A stretch of 9,391 nt of DNA from assembly GCA_964456445.1 (NCBI GenBank), contig CAYWBI010000152.1:1-9391 (forward strand), written 5' to 3'. This document shows positions 1 through 6,301 of this stretch, in pieces. Source of the stretch: CAYWBI01 sp964456445. Its GTDB lineage: Bacteria; Calditrichota; Calditrichia; Calditrichales; J004. Each line of letters opens with the position of its first letter. Positions within the stretch are counted from its first letter, which is position 1. Under the pieces are notes generated by a model. The model had not been told where the DNA came from and did no database searches. It saw only the letters and a list, made by a program, of their open reading frames with translations. A program made the position numbers and the translations under genes.

Positions 1-33
1 TAAATAGTGTGAACCCGGATTACACAGCTTTAC

Positions 34-55
34 AGCCCTTCTAATAGGGCTTTTT
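34..55 (+). terminator. Rho-independent terminator of an upstream gene
   Basis: A 6-bp perfect stem AGCCCT / AGGGCT (34-39 with 46-51) closes a 6-nt loop and runs straight into a five-T tract, with more T-rich sequence after it. It would end a plus-strand transcript arriving from left of the window. The gene it serves is not visible, although the first three bases (TAA) could be its stop codon. Confidence 0.6.
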
Positions 56-78
56 AATTTTTTAAGCCCACTTACCGC

Positions 79-115
79 GAAATCTCATTTCACAAATTGC
101 TGATTCTGCCTCAGC
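79..115. promoter_or_regulatory. Two short inverted repeats, possible activator sites
   Basis: GAAAT-ctc-ATTTC (79-91) and GCTGA-ttctgcc-TCAGC (99-115) are small perfect dyads. Their centres lie about 120 and 100 bases before the start expected from the sigma-54-like promoter at 180-196. Enhancer-binding activators of sigma-54 usually bind dyads at such distances, so they are candidate upstream activator sites. Arms of five bases are common by chance, so this is weak. Confidence 0.22.
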
Positions 116-179
116 CATAATCCTTACAATAACCGGATAAACCCTTTAATTTTACATATTTACCTTTATACGGGCTTTT

Positions 180-196
180 CTGGCACGTATCTTGAT
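180..196 (+). promoter_or_regulatory. Sigma-54 (-24/-12) promoter for the SPW gene
   Basis: The block reads CTGGCACG, four bases, then TTGAT. Against the sigma-54 consensus YTGGCACG-N4-TTGCW, every position matches except the C of the -12 GC, which is A here (194-195 is GA). The spacing between the GG (182-183) and this dinucleotide is exactly the required ten bases. Transcription would start near 207, giving a leader of about 40 nt with the ribosome binding site at 237-242. The mismatch falls on a normally well conserved base, so activity is likely but not certain. Confidence 0.55.
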
Positions 197-236
197 ATTC
201 ACTGGGTGTAGCTCAAAACAAACACTCACTAAATAT

Positions 237-242
237 AGGAGG
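237..242 (+). promoter_or_regulatory. Strong Shine-Dalgarno site (AGGAGG)
   Basis: A perfect AGGAGG lies five bases before the ATG at 248. It fixes the start of the SPW gene and predicts efficient translation, the best ribosome binding site in the window. Confidence 0.85.
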
Positions 243-247
243 ACAAA

Positions 248-580
248 ATGTGGCAAGCATGGACTAACTCAATATTAGGGATTTGGCTTTTTATCGCGGC
301 CTTCTTATCCTTTACCCCCATCGGCAATTTATGGGACAACCTGATTGTCGGATTGGTAGTGGCCGTCGCCGGTTTTACAATGATCAACAAAAAAAGCTGG
401 CAAGGTTGGCTGAGCGGGACCCTTGGGGTTTGGTTGATAATTGCAGCCTTTATACCCGGTTTGCAAATGCATCTGGCAAACGCATGGAACGATGCCATTG
501 TTGGTCTGGTTCTACTGATTGCCGGTGGAATGGCAATGCAAAACACCCAGGATCACAGCGGACATCAACTGGCGCACTAA
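248..580 (+). CDS. SPW repeat-containing small integral membrane protein
   Basis: A 110-residue, four-helix membrane protein made of two tandem copies of one unit. Residues 2-42 (WQAW..LGIWLFIAAF..WDNLIVGLVVAVAG) and 51-94 (WQGW..LGVWLIIAAF..WNDAIVGLVLLIAG) align almost position by position: a Trp-rich start, two hydrophobic helices, and a W-(D/N)-(N/D)-x-IVGL motif between them. This is the arrangement of the SPW repeat family, whose function is unknown. The C-terminal tail is short, hydrophilic and His-containing (DHSGHQLAH). The start is set by AGGAGG five bases upstream. A near-consensus sigma-54 promoter precedes the gene and a strong terminator follows it, so it is probably a single-gene, activator-dependent transcript. 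Family assignment is fairly sure; no biochemical role can be given. Confidence 0.85.
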   Translation: MWQAWTNSILGIWLFIAAFLSFTPIGNLWDNLIVGLVVAVAGFTMINKKSWQGWLSGTLGVWLIIAAFIPGLQMHLANAWNDAIVGLVLLIAGGMAMQNTQDHSGHQLAH

Positions 581-612
581 GCCATTTTCTGTACCGACAC
601 AACAAATCACTT

Positions 613-638
613 AAGCCGGACGTTGTCCGGCTTTTTTT
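613..638 (+). terminator. Rho-independent terminator after the SPW gene
   Basis: A perfect 9-bp stem AAGCCGGAC / GTCCGGCTT (613-621 with 625-633) with a three-base loop runs into an eight-base T tract. It lies 32 bases after the SPW stop and before the CBS start. The CBS gene therefore either has its own promoter or depends on read-through. Confidence 0.9.
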
Positions 639-658
639 TGAAGAGAAGGGATATTCTA

Positions 659-1111
659 ATGAAAGTACGCGATTTTATGACAACACAGGTATTTACGGTA
701 ACACCGGATACGGCGCTGAAGATGGTAAATCAAATCTTCCAGCGCTATGGGACAAATAGTATTCTGGTAGAAGACGGGCAGCAAAAAATTCTGGGGATTG
801 TTACCTATAGTGACTTGATCCGAAAAATATTTCCTTCGTATGAGCAGGCAATGACCGATGAGAGTATCTGGTTAGAGCCAAATATTATCGAGGATCATAT
901 ATCCGGTTTGATCACCAGGCCGATAAACGAGGTCATGCAAAAAAAAGTACTAACTGTAAAACCGGATATGTACGCAATTCAGGCCGGTGCATTTATGAAT
1001 GCCCATCACATTAAACAGGTTCCCGTGGTAGAAAATGGCAAGCGGATCGGTCTGCTTGGTTATAAGGATTTAACGTGGGGCTTTATGTTAAAAAACTGCT
1101 CCTACTTTTAG
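659..1111 (+). CDS. Tandem CBS-domain protein
   Basis: A 150-residue soluble protein made almost only of a CBS-domain pair (Bateman module). These modules commonly bind adenine nucleotides and act as energy or ligand sensors. CBS1 spans about residues 1-58 and opens with KVRDFMTTQVFTVTPDT, closing with GIVTYSDLI. CBS2 spans about 88-142, with INEVMQKKVLTVKPD, then KQVPVVENGKRIGLLGYKDL. The linker (59-87) is acidic and amphipathic. No effector domain is attached, so it probably acts on a partner or as a dimer. The ATG at 659 is preferred because GAAGGG lies eight bases upstream. An in-frame ATG at 623 falls inside the terminator hairpin and is unlikely. The last codons overlap the end of the convergent receiver relic, so the C-terminus may have been set by rearrangement. 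The ligand is not predictable from sequence. Confidence 0.85.
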   Translation: MKVRDFMTTQVFTVTPDTALKMVNQIFQRYGTNSILVEDGQQKILGIVTYSDLIRKIFPSYEQAMTDESIWLEPNIIEDHISGLITRPINEVMQKKVLTVKPDMYAIQAGAFMNAHHIKQVPVVENGKRIGLLGYKDLTWGFMLKNCSYF

Positions 1112-1270
1112 ATAATTTGAGACCACTTTGTAATTAACCGAAAATAGTTCGTCGATTTTTAAAGATTTTAAGATGTAGTTATCCATCTCAGAATTGAGAC
1201 ATACCTCCATGTCACCTTTTATGGCATGGGCGGTAAGGGCAGAAATCGGTTTGTGCCGGCACCCTGGCAT
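1088..1270 (-). pseudogene. Relic of a receiver (REC) domain from a hybrid histidine kinase
   Basis: A 60-codon reading frame whose middle is unmistakably the last third of a response-regulator receiver domain. It reads KPISALTAHAIKGDMEVCL followed by MDNYILKSLKIDELF. Hybrid histidine kinases typically have PIIALTAHAMKGD, an invariant Lys-Pro, and then a helix with DELF. The Thr/Ala switch region (residues 12-16) and the Lys (residue 35) are present, but the following Pro is Ser here. The phospho-acceptor Asp, the acidic pair and all kinase domains are missing. An in-frame TAA lies one codon before the first ATG, and no continuation is visible in other frames up to 1441. It is therefore a non-functional fragment. 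Its 3' end runs into the convergent CBS gene, which suggests a deletion junction. A domesticated peptide is possible but less likely. Confidence 0.65.
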
Positions 1271-1441
1271 ATTTTAACAGGGGTTATATTATTATTCCCC
1301 GGATATTGGTTTTATAGGAACCGATAGTATCACCAAAATAATTAAATTTAAATTGATTTAACATCTTGAATGGATGCGTTCGGATTGAATGATACGTCAT
1401 CTTACATACCCCAGCTGTAAACTCTCCGGGGATAAAGGGCT
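1112..1441. other. Convergent intergenic gap between the CBS gene and recQ
   Basis: This 330-bp gap holds the receiver relic up to 1270, then AT-rich sequence. A hairpin TATTGGTT / AACCGATA (1304-1311 with 1319-1326, one U-G pair, 7-nt loop) has no T tract on either strand, so it is not a terminator. A small dyad GATAAA-gccc-TTTATC overlaps the recQ stop codon and also lacks a T tract. No convincing intrinsic terminator for the minus-strand operon was seen. Confidence 0.5.
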
Positions 1442-3415
1442 TTATCGTAGAAACTGCAAACCCTTGTCACGGATATGCAGCACTGGATATTCATCGGCGG
1501 TTTTTTCCAAATAGCCCTTTCCAATAGCCACATATATGATCCGGATGATTTTTTTTACCGCCATCCCCTTAAGCGCGCCAAAATACACCGCCTTATCAAT
1601 GCCCCGTTGATGGAAGCGTTTTTCCGGCTCTCCCGCCAATATTTTGGCAATTGTCGATACCCCGAATTTGCCATCAAAATTCCAGACGCAATTCACAATT
1701 TTCTGCATCAGCCCATCATCCTTTTCTTTGCCGCCTTCGCCCTCCACCGAATGCCAGTTTAGGCAAACATCGCACCCGTTGCATTTTTCGTTTTTATATT
1801 TTTCGCCAAAATAGTTAAGAATAAATTTTCGTCGGCAATCCGGGCCGGTAGCATAAGCTTCCAGCTCGTCTAATTTATTAAACTGCTCATCCCGTTGGCG
1901 GTGATATTTCAACCAATCGATACCAATCCCGGACCAGCTTTTTTTGGCGGAAGTGATCACAACACCCCGACCCCGAAAGGGTGGTGAATACAGGACAAGA
2001 TGCTTCCGCTGCAGACCCTGCATGGTTGCATTAAACTGTGATTGTTCCATTTCCAGCTCCGGCAATATCTCATCCAGCCGATAAGTCCCTGCCGGATTAT
2101 CCAATAAGTACAGAATCATTTTTTTTTGCTGAGGCGCTTTTTGCACCTGCTTTAAGGCATCCCGTTTACCAACGGTTACCCGGGCGTCAAAGGTGACCAC
2201 GGTATGTTGCATACGTTCCAGTACGCCGGAACGCTCCAGTAATTTTATTGCCGCGGCAACCTGCATCTCATGGATACCCGTGCGTGATCCCAACTCACTA
2301 TAGGTCAGCATAATTTCCTTACCCCCAAGCCCAAACAGGTAATCATACAAGGCATGAATATCCGCCTCCGACGGAAAATTATTCTCGATCAGGAACTCCT
2401 GAATCTTGCGGTCGCGGTAACTGTGAAAAAGCAGGCAATATGCGGGGCGACCGTCACGGCCTGCGCGACCGGCCTCCTGATAATAGGCCTCCATCGAACC
2501 GGGAAAATTATAGTGAAGCACAAAACGCACATCCGCTTTATCGATACCCATACCAAAGGCATTGGTGGCTACAATTACACCCGGATCGTTTTTTAACCAA
2601 CGGTTTTGAGCCGTGCTGCGTTCTGTTTTTTCCATCCCGCCATGATAGCCAACGGCCGGGATACCGCCATCCTGTAACAGCGTCACCACCTTTTCCACAT
2701 TTTTCTTTGTAGACACATAGACAATGCCGCCGCCCTTTATAGACGATATGATCCGCACAAGTTCGCGTTGTTTCTGCTCTTCGCTCAACGCCGCGCATAG
2801 TAATTTTAAATTCGGACGGTCAAACCCCGAGACAAAGGTTTCTATCTCGGTTTCATGCAACTGCTCTATAATGTCTTTCTGAACTTTTTTGGTAGCCGTA
2901 GCGGTCAGGGCGAGAACCGGTGGATGGCCCAGGTTGGCGATAACCTTGTGCATACGCAGGTAAGACGGACGGAAATCATGTCCCCATTGCGAGATGCAGT
3001 GGGCTTCATCAATGGCAAACAGAGAAATTTTGATACGGGAAAGCATCCGGTTAAAAATCTGGGAAGAAAAACGTTCCGGCGCGATATAAACAATTTTATA
3101 GACGCCCGCTTCAATTTCCGCGATGCGCTGGTTTTGCTCGTCATTACTCAGACTGCTGTTTATAAATGTTACAGGAACCCGCAATTGCCGCAACTGGTCC
3201 ACCTGGTCCTTCATCAAGGCGATAAGCGGCGAAACCACAATGCTCACATCCGGGAGCATCAGGGCCGGAACCTGGTAACACAGGGATTTTCCACTGCCCG
3301 TTGGCATCACCACCAGGGCGTTACCGCCTTGCAAAACATGATCGATAACCTCTGTTTGGCCGGGGCGAAATTCCTGATGGCCAAAATATTTTTTTAAGGC
3401 TTGAACGGCGTCCAC
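1442..3415 (-). CDS. recQ: ATP-dependent DNA helicase RecQ (no HRDC, insertion before zinc site)
   Basis: A 657-residue superfamily 2 helicase that unwinds DNA 3' to 5' in recombination and repair. Visible motifs in order are motif 0 FRPGQ (16-20), Walker A TGSGKS (39-44), DEAH (136-139), ALTATAT (169-175), and motifs V-VI from ATNAFGMGIDK through YYQEAGRAGRDG (283-322). The zinc site has Cys 527, 545, 548 and 551, and the RQC winged helix is at about 567-657 (DGKFGVSTIAKILAG, LKGM, EYPVLHIRDKG). In E. coli RecQ only about 55 residues separate motif VI from the first Cys; here there are about 205. An insertion of roughly 150 residues (about 345-510) looks like one or two extra winged-helix units. 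HRDC is absent. The start is GTG, two bases after the upstream stop, with GGAG eight bases before it. It is therefore translationally coupled to the channel gene, an unusual operon setting for RecQ. Confidence 0.93.
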   Translation of the reverse strand: MDAVQALKKYFGHQEFRPGQTEVIDHVLQGGNALVVMPTGSGKSLCYQVPALMLPDVSIVVSPLIALMKDQVDQLRQLRVPVTFINSSLSNDEQNQRIAEIEAGVYKIVYIAPERFSSQIFNRMLSRIKISLFAIDEAHCISQWGHDFRPSYLRMHKVIANLGHPPVLALTATATKKVQKDIIEQLHETEIETFVSGFDRPNLKLLCAALSEEQKQRELVRIISSIKGGGIVYVSTKKNVEKVVTLLQDGGIPAVGYHGGMEKTERSTAQNRWLKNDPGVIVATNAFGMGIDKADVRFVLHYNFPGSMEAYYQEAGRAGRDGRPAYCLLFHSYRDRKIQEFLIENNFPSEADIHALYDYLFGLGGKEIMLTYSELGSRTGIHEMQVAAAIKLLERSGVLERMQHTVVTFDARVTVGKRDALKQVQKAPQQKKMILYLLDNPAGTYRLDEILPELEMEQSQFNATMQGLQRKHLVLYSPPFRGRGVVITSAKKSWSGIGIDWLKYHRQRDEQFNKLDELEAYATGPDCRRKFILNYFGEKYKNEKCNGCDVCLNWHSVEGEGGKEKDDGLMQKIVNCVWNFDGKFGVSTIAKILAGEPEKRFHQRGIDKAVYFGALKGMAVKKIIRIIYVAIGKGYLEKTADEYPVLHIRDKGLQFLR

Positions 3416-3417
3416 GT

Positions 3418-4956
3418 TTAGTTCTCCATCAAAAAGGCATCTGCGCTATTGTCTGCGCCGATTTCCCGCTTATTTTTAAAATCATAAAAGGTTTTGCGGA
3501 TAATATCTTCAAGCAAAAGCTTATAGTTTACCAAGGCCGAAAGACGGGACTGATAAGCCTGACTGAGGCGGTTGCGGTCCAGGGCGAGCGACTGGCTGTT
3601 TATCTCCCCGTTTGCAAAACGTCTTTTACTTATTTCAAAACTCCGCTCGGCAATATTAATGTTTCGTTCCAGAAACTTTAAGCGTTTCAAACTGCTGTGA
3701 ATATTGTTTACCGTATTACGTATGTCCCTTTCAACTGATACTTTTTCTTCATCAATGCCCATTACGGCCTGATAATAGCGGGCCTTGGCCGCCTGGACCA
3801 GGGCATTGTTTACACCCCAATCCCACAGTGGAATATGAACAGTAAGGGCGATGCCGCGGTTTCCGGGCCGCCGGCGCAACTCATCCCAGGCACTTTGAAA
3901 ATTAGTATAAAGCGGGATCGAGCGGTCTGCTTCATATACTCCGATAAAATCATAATAGCCGGAGATACTGCCGGTAACCTGGCCGTTCACCTCCGTGCGC
4001 TCAATATTTATTTCCGCCTGTTTCCGTGATATTTCCCGCTCCCGTATTTCAAAACGATTTTTTAAACCATACTCTAAAGCAGTTTGTAGCGGCACATCCA
4101 CCACATCGTAATCCAGATTTGATTTTAGGGCAATCGAATCCGCCAGGGGGAAATCCAGCAATTGCTTTAGGGCATTTCCTTCGGATGCCGTACGCGCACG
4201 GGCAATATCATAATTGTTTTGCGCATCCGCCAGATCCACATCCATTTGCAGCGCCTCGCCCTCGGCAATAACACCGGCCTTAAACTTGTTCTGTGCCAGG
4301 GTGTTTGCGTCTTTTTGCCGGAGCAGGGTTTGTCCGGCAATTTTTTCCGATTCAATTGTGCTTAGGTAGCTATAGTAAGCCGAACTGGCCTCATAATTCA
4401 AATCCAATAATGTGCGGATCAACCGCCGGTTGGTCAGGTCAAAATTGAGACGCGCCTGTTTTAACGAGCCAAGGATGTTGTTGTAAGAATAAAAGGCCTC
4501 CAGGGGCTGTTCAAACCCGATACGCGAGTTCAAGCGGAAGGAATTGATCTTATTGGATAAATCCTGTATATGAAAAATCCCGGAGCGCAAATATAAACGG
4601 CCATCGGTGGGCAATGGCATGGCAATGGTCAAATCACCGGAATAAATGGCCTGACGTGAAGGGAAGTATAAGGTTTTCCCCGAAGTATCCTGAAAACTGG
4701 AGATCGTTTCACCATAATCCGGCAGGGAAAAATTCATATTTACCTGCAAATTAAAGCGGTTGGTGGCCGCGTTTAAGTTCGCCCGGGAAATTTTATAATC
4801 TTCCTTTAAATAGCGGATTTTATAACTCCGCTTCTGGGCGATGGAAATGCAATCGTTTAGCGAAAGCAGATGGGTTTCCTGTGCGCTTAGCGACAGTGCA
4901 AACAGCGTGATAAAAAGAAACGGAAGGGGAAATTTGCCGCTAAATGATTTATTCAT
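3418..4956 (-). CDS. TolC-like outer membrane efflux protein (OEP family)
   Basis: A 512-residue outer-membrane channel that would form the exit duct of a trans-envelope pump, in the family a trimer with a beta-barrel and a long periplasmic helical barrel. Residues 1-25 are a classical signal peptide (Lys/Phe start, hydrophobic core, cleavage after SLSA). Two pseudo-symmetric OEP repeats follow. The first carries the coil segment NKFKAGVIAEGEALQMDVDL (223-242). The second carries RRFANGEINSQSLALDRNRL (445-464) and continues through SALVNYKLLLEDI. A barrel strand GIALTVHIPLWDWG lies at 368-381. Length is close to that usual for TolC proteins. The ATG overlaps the permease stop by eight bases (ATGAATAA), with GAGG nine bases upstream, so the two are translationally coupled. 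It probably works with the adaptors and permease of this operon. The substrate is unknown. Confidence 0.9.
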   Translation of the reverse strand: MNKSFSGKFPLPFLFITLFALSLSAQETHLLSLNDCISIAQKRSYKIRYLKEDYKISRANLNAATNRFNLQVNMNFSLPDYGETISSFQDTSGKTLYFPSRQAIYSGDLTIAMPLPTDGRLYLRSGIFHIQDLSNKINSFRLNSRIGFEQPLEAFYSYNNILGSLKQARLNFDLTNRRLIRTLLDLNYEASSAYYSYLSTIESEKIAGQTLLRQKDANTLAQNKFKAGVIAEGEALQMDVDLADAQNNYDIARARTASEGNALKQLLDFPLADSIALKSNLDYDVVDVPLQTALEYGLKNRFEIREREISRKQAEINIERTEVNGQVTGSISGYYDFIGVYEADRSIPLYTNFQSAWDELRRRPGNRGIALTVHIPLWDWGVNNALVQAAKARYYQAVMGIDEEKVSVERDIRNTVNNIHSSLKRLKFLERNINIAERSFEISKRRFANGEINSQSLALDRNRLSQAYQSRLSALVNYKLLLEDIIRKTFYDFKNKREIGADNSADAFLMEN

Positions 4957-6226
4957 ATCTCAAAGCCTCGATGGGGTTAAAACCCGCCGCGTGGCGCGCG
5001 GGATAATAACCAAAGATAATGCCGATACCACTGCTAACGCCAACAGACAAAACAACCGACCATATACTTACAGCCGTTTCCCAGTCTGAATAATAGGTGA
5101 TCCCCAGCGCCAGGGCATAGCCGAGCACAATGCCCAGCAACCCGCCAAACAAACTCAGTAAAACAGCCTCGGTTAAAAATTGGCGCAGGATGTCTTTTTG
5201 TGTTGCACCCAGTGCACGGCGGATACCGATCTCACGCGTACGTTCCAATACGGAGGCCAACATAATATTCATGATACCGATGCCCCCTACCAGAAGGGAA
5301 ATTCCCGCGATGGCCCCCATGATAATGTTAAATATTTTCTGGGTCTCTTCCGATTGCCGCAGCAATTGTTCGGGAACAATCATCGCATAGGTTTTACTGT
5401 TTTTATGGCGACGGTAAAGGACCTGATCCACCAGGTTTGCCGTTTTCTGCATAGGCGTACCCTTGCGGATACGAAGCACAATTTGCCCCATGCGGTTTTC
5501 GCCCTTTTCCCGGTCGAAGCGGATATTGACCGTGGAAAACGGTGCAATGATATGGCTGTTAAGATCAACTTCCCTGGTACCGGCGGTACTTTTTGGCTGA
5601 TAATGCAGCACGCCAAGCACATAAAAATATAACCCGTTTATTTTTATCATTTTGCCCAACGGGTCTTCCACAGGAAAAAGTAAACGGGCCGCTTGCGCAC
5701 CGAGGATACACACACGTTGATATGTCGTGTTATCACGTTTGGTAAAGCGCCCCCCGGCGGCAAGGGACAAATGCATCAAATCTAAGTAACCCGGCATGGT
5801 TCCGGTTAAGGTGACCTCGCTTGACCTGGATTTATAGCGCGCTTCATACGCCCTTTCCACCACCGGGACTATCTGTTCCACACCAGGAACAATGGCTTTT
5901 AAAGCCAGAATATCAGACAGCGTCAACGTCGTCTGACCCACTTCATCATCGGAACTGAGCTGCTGGACAATTATATTCTGCAAACCCAGCGCTTCTATTT
6001 GGGATAAGGTTTTACGCCGGGCGCCCTCGCCGATGGCCAGCATGGCAATCACCGCGGCAACGCCAAAGATAATGCCTAAAATGGTGAGCATCGAACGCAT
6101 TTTATGATTGAGAACACCCTCGATAGAAATACGAATTTGCTGTTCATTTACCATGCGGGCCAAGCCCATATCCAGTAAACGAACCGGAAGGGTTTTAAGG
6201 CGCGTAATCATTTCGTTCAGCATCAT
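4949..6226 (-). CDS. ABC transporter permease, MacB/FtsX type
   Basis: A 425-residue inner-membrane permease of the MacB class, which couples ATP hydrolysis on a separate or fused ATPase to extrusion of substrates from the periplasm through an adaptor and TolC. One N-terminal helix (46-65, with SMLTILGIIFGVAAVIAMLA) precedes a large periplasmic core (about 66-295). Three C-terminal helices follow (about 298-325, 354-378, 388-407). The cytoplasmic loop ERTREIGIRRALGAT (328-342) is the conserved FtsX/MacB segment that contacts the ATPase. The N-terminal 25 residues are longer than typical, and a start at Met25 or Met26 is possible; neither of the two tandem ATGs at 6226 has a clear ribosome site. 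There is no Walker A, signature or Walker B motif, so the nucleotide-binding subunit must be encoded elsewhere. It overlaps the TolC-like gene and follows two adaptor genes. Confidence 0.9.
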   Translation of the reverse strand: MMLNEMITRLKTLPVRLLDMGLARMVNEQQIRISIEGVLNHKMRSMLTILGIIFGVAAVIAMLAIGEGARRKTLSQIEALGLQNIIVQQLSSDDEVGQTTLTLSDILALKAIVPGVEQIVPVVERAYEARYKSRSSEVTLTGTMPGYLDLMHLSLAAGGRFTKRDNTTYQRVCILGAQAARLLFPVEDPLGKMIKINGLYFYVLGVLHYQPKSTAGTREVDLNSHIIAPFSTVNIRFDREKGENRMGQIVLRIRKGTPMQKTANLVDQVLYRRHKNSKTYAMIVPEQLLRQSEETQKIFNIIMGAIAGISLLVGGIGIMNIMLASVLERTREIGIRRALGATQKDILRQFLTEAVLLSLFGGLLGIVLGYALALGITYYSDWETAVSIWSVVLSVGVSSGIGIIFGYYPARHAAGFNPIEALRYE

Positions 6227-6276
6227 AGCTTTGTCTTAATTTTATTTTTATGGATAATTGTAAACGCCCTGTTCAC

Positions 6277-6294
6277 TATGAAATAACTTTCATA
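6277..6294 (-). repeat. Perfect 7-bp hairpin between adaptor and permease genes
   Basis: TATGAAA and TTTCATA flank a four-base loop in the 75-bp gap. On the transcribed strand no T run follows, so this is not an intrinsic terminator. It could be an mRNA processing or stability structure that changes the relative expression of the two genes, or an operator. The role is inferred only from position. Confidence 0.35.
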
Positions 6295-6301
6295 CATAGG
6301 C

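Noticed and set aside
229..546. 105-codon open frame on the minus strand across the SPW gene
   Set aside because: It lies wholly opposite a gene with clear family features and a strong ribosome site, and shows no recognisable protein motifs.
623..658. In-frame upstream ATG that would extend the CBS protein by 12 residues
   Set aside because: It lies inside the terminator hairpin and has no ribosome binding site, while the ATG at 659 has GAAGGG at correct spacing.
1304..1326. Hairpin TATTGGTT / AACCGATA as a terminator for the CBS gene or recQ
   Set aside because: No T tract follows on either strand.
1284..1400. Small minus-strand frame of about 38 codons just after recQ (MTYHSIRTHPFKMLN...)
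   Set aside because: It has no clear ribosome site, no recognised motif and AT-rich composition. It also does not continue the receiver homology.
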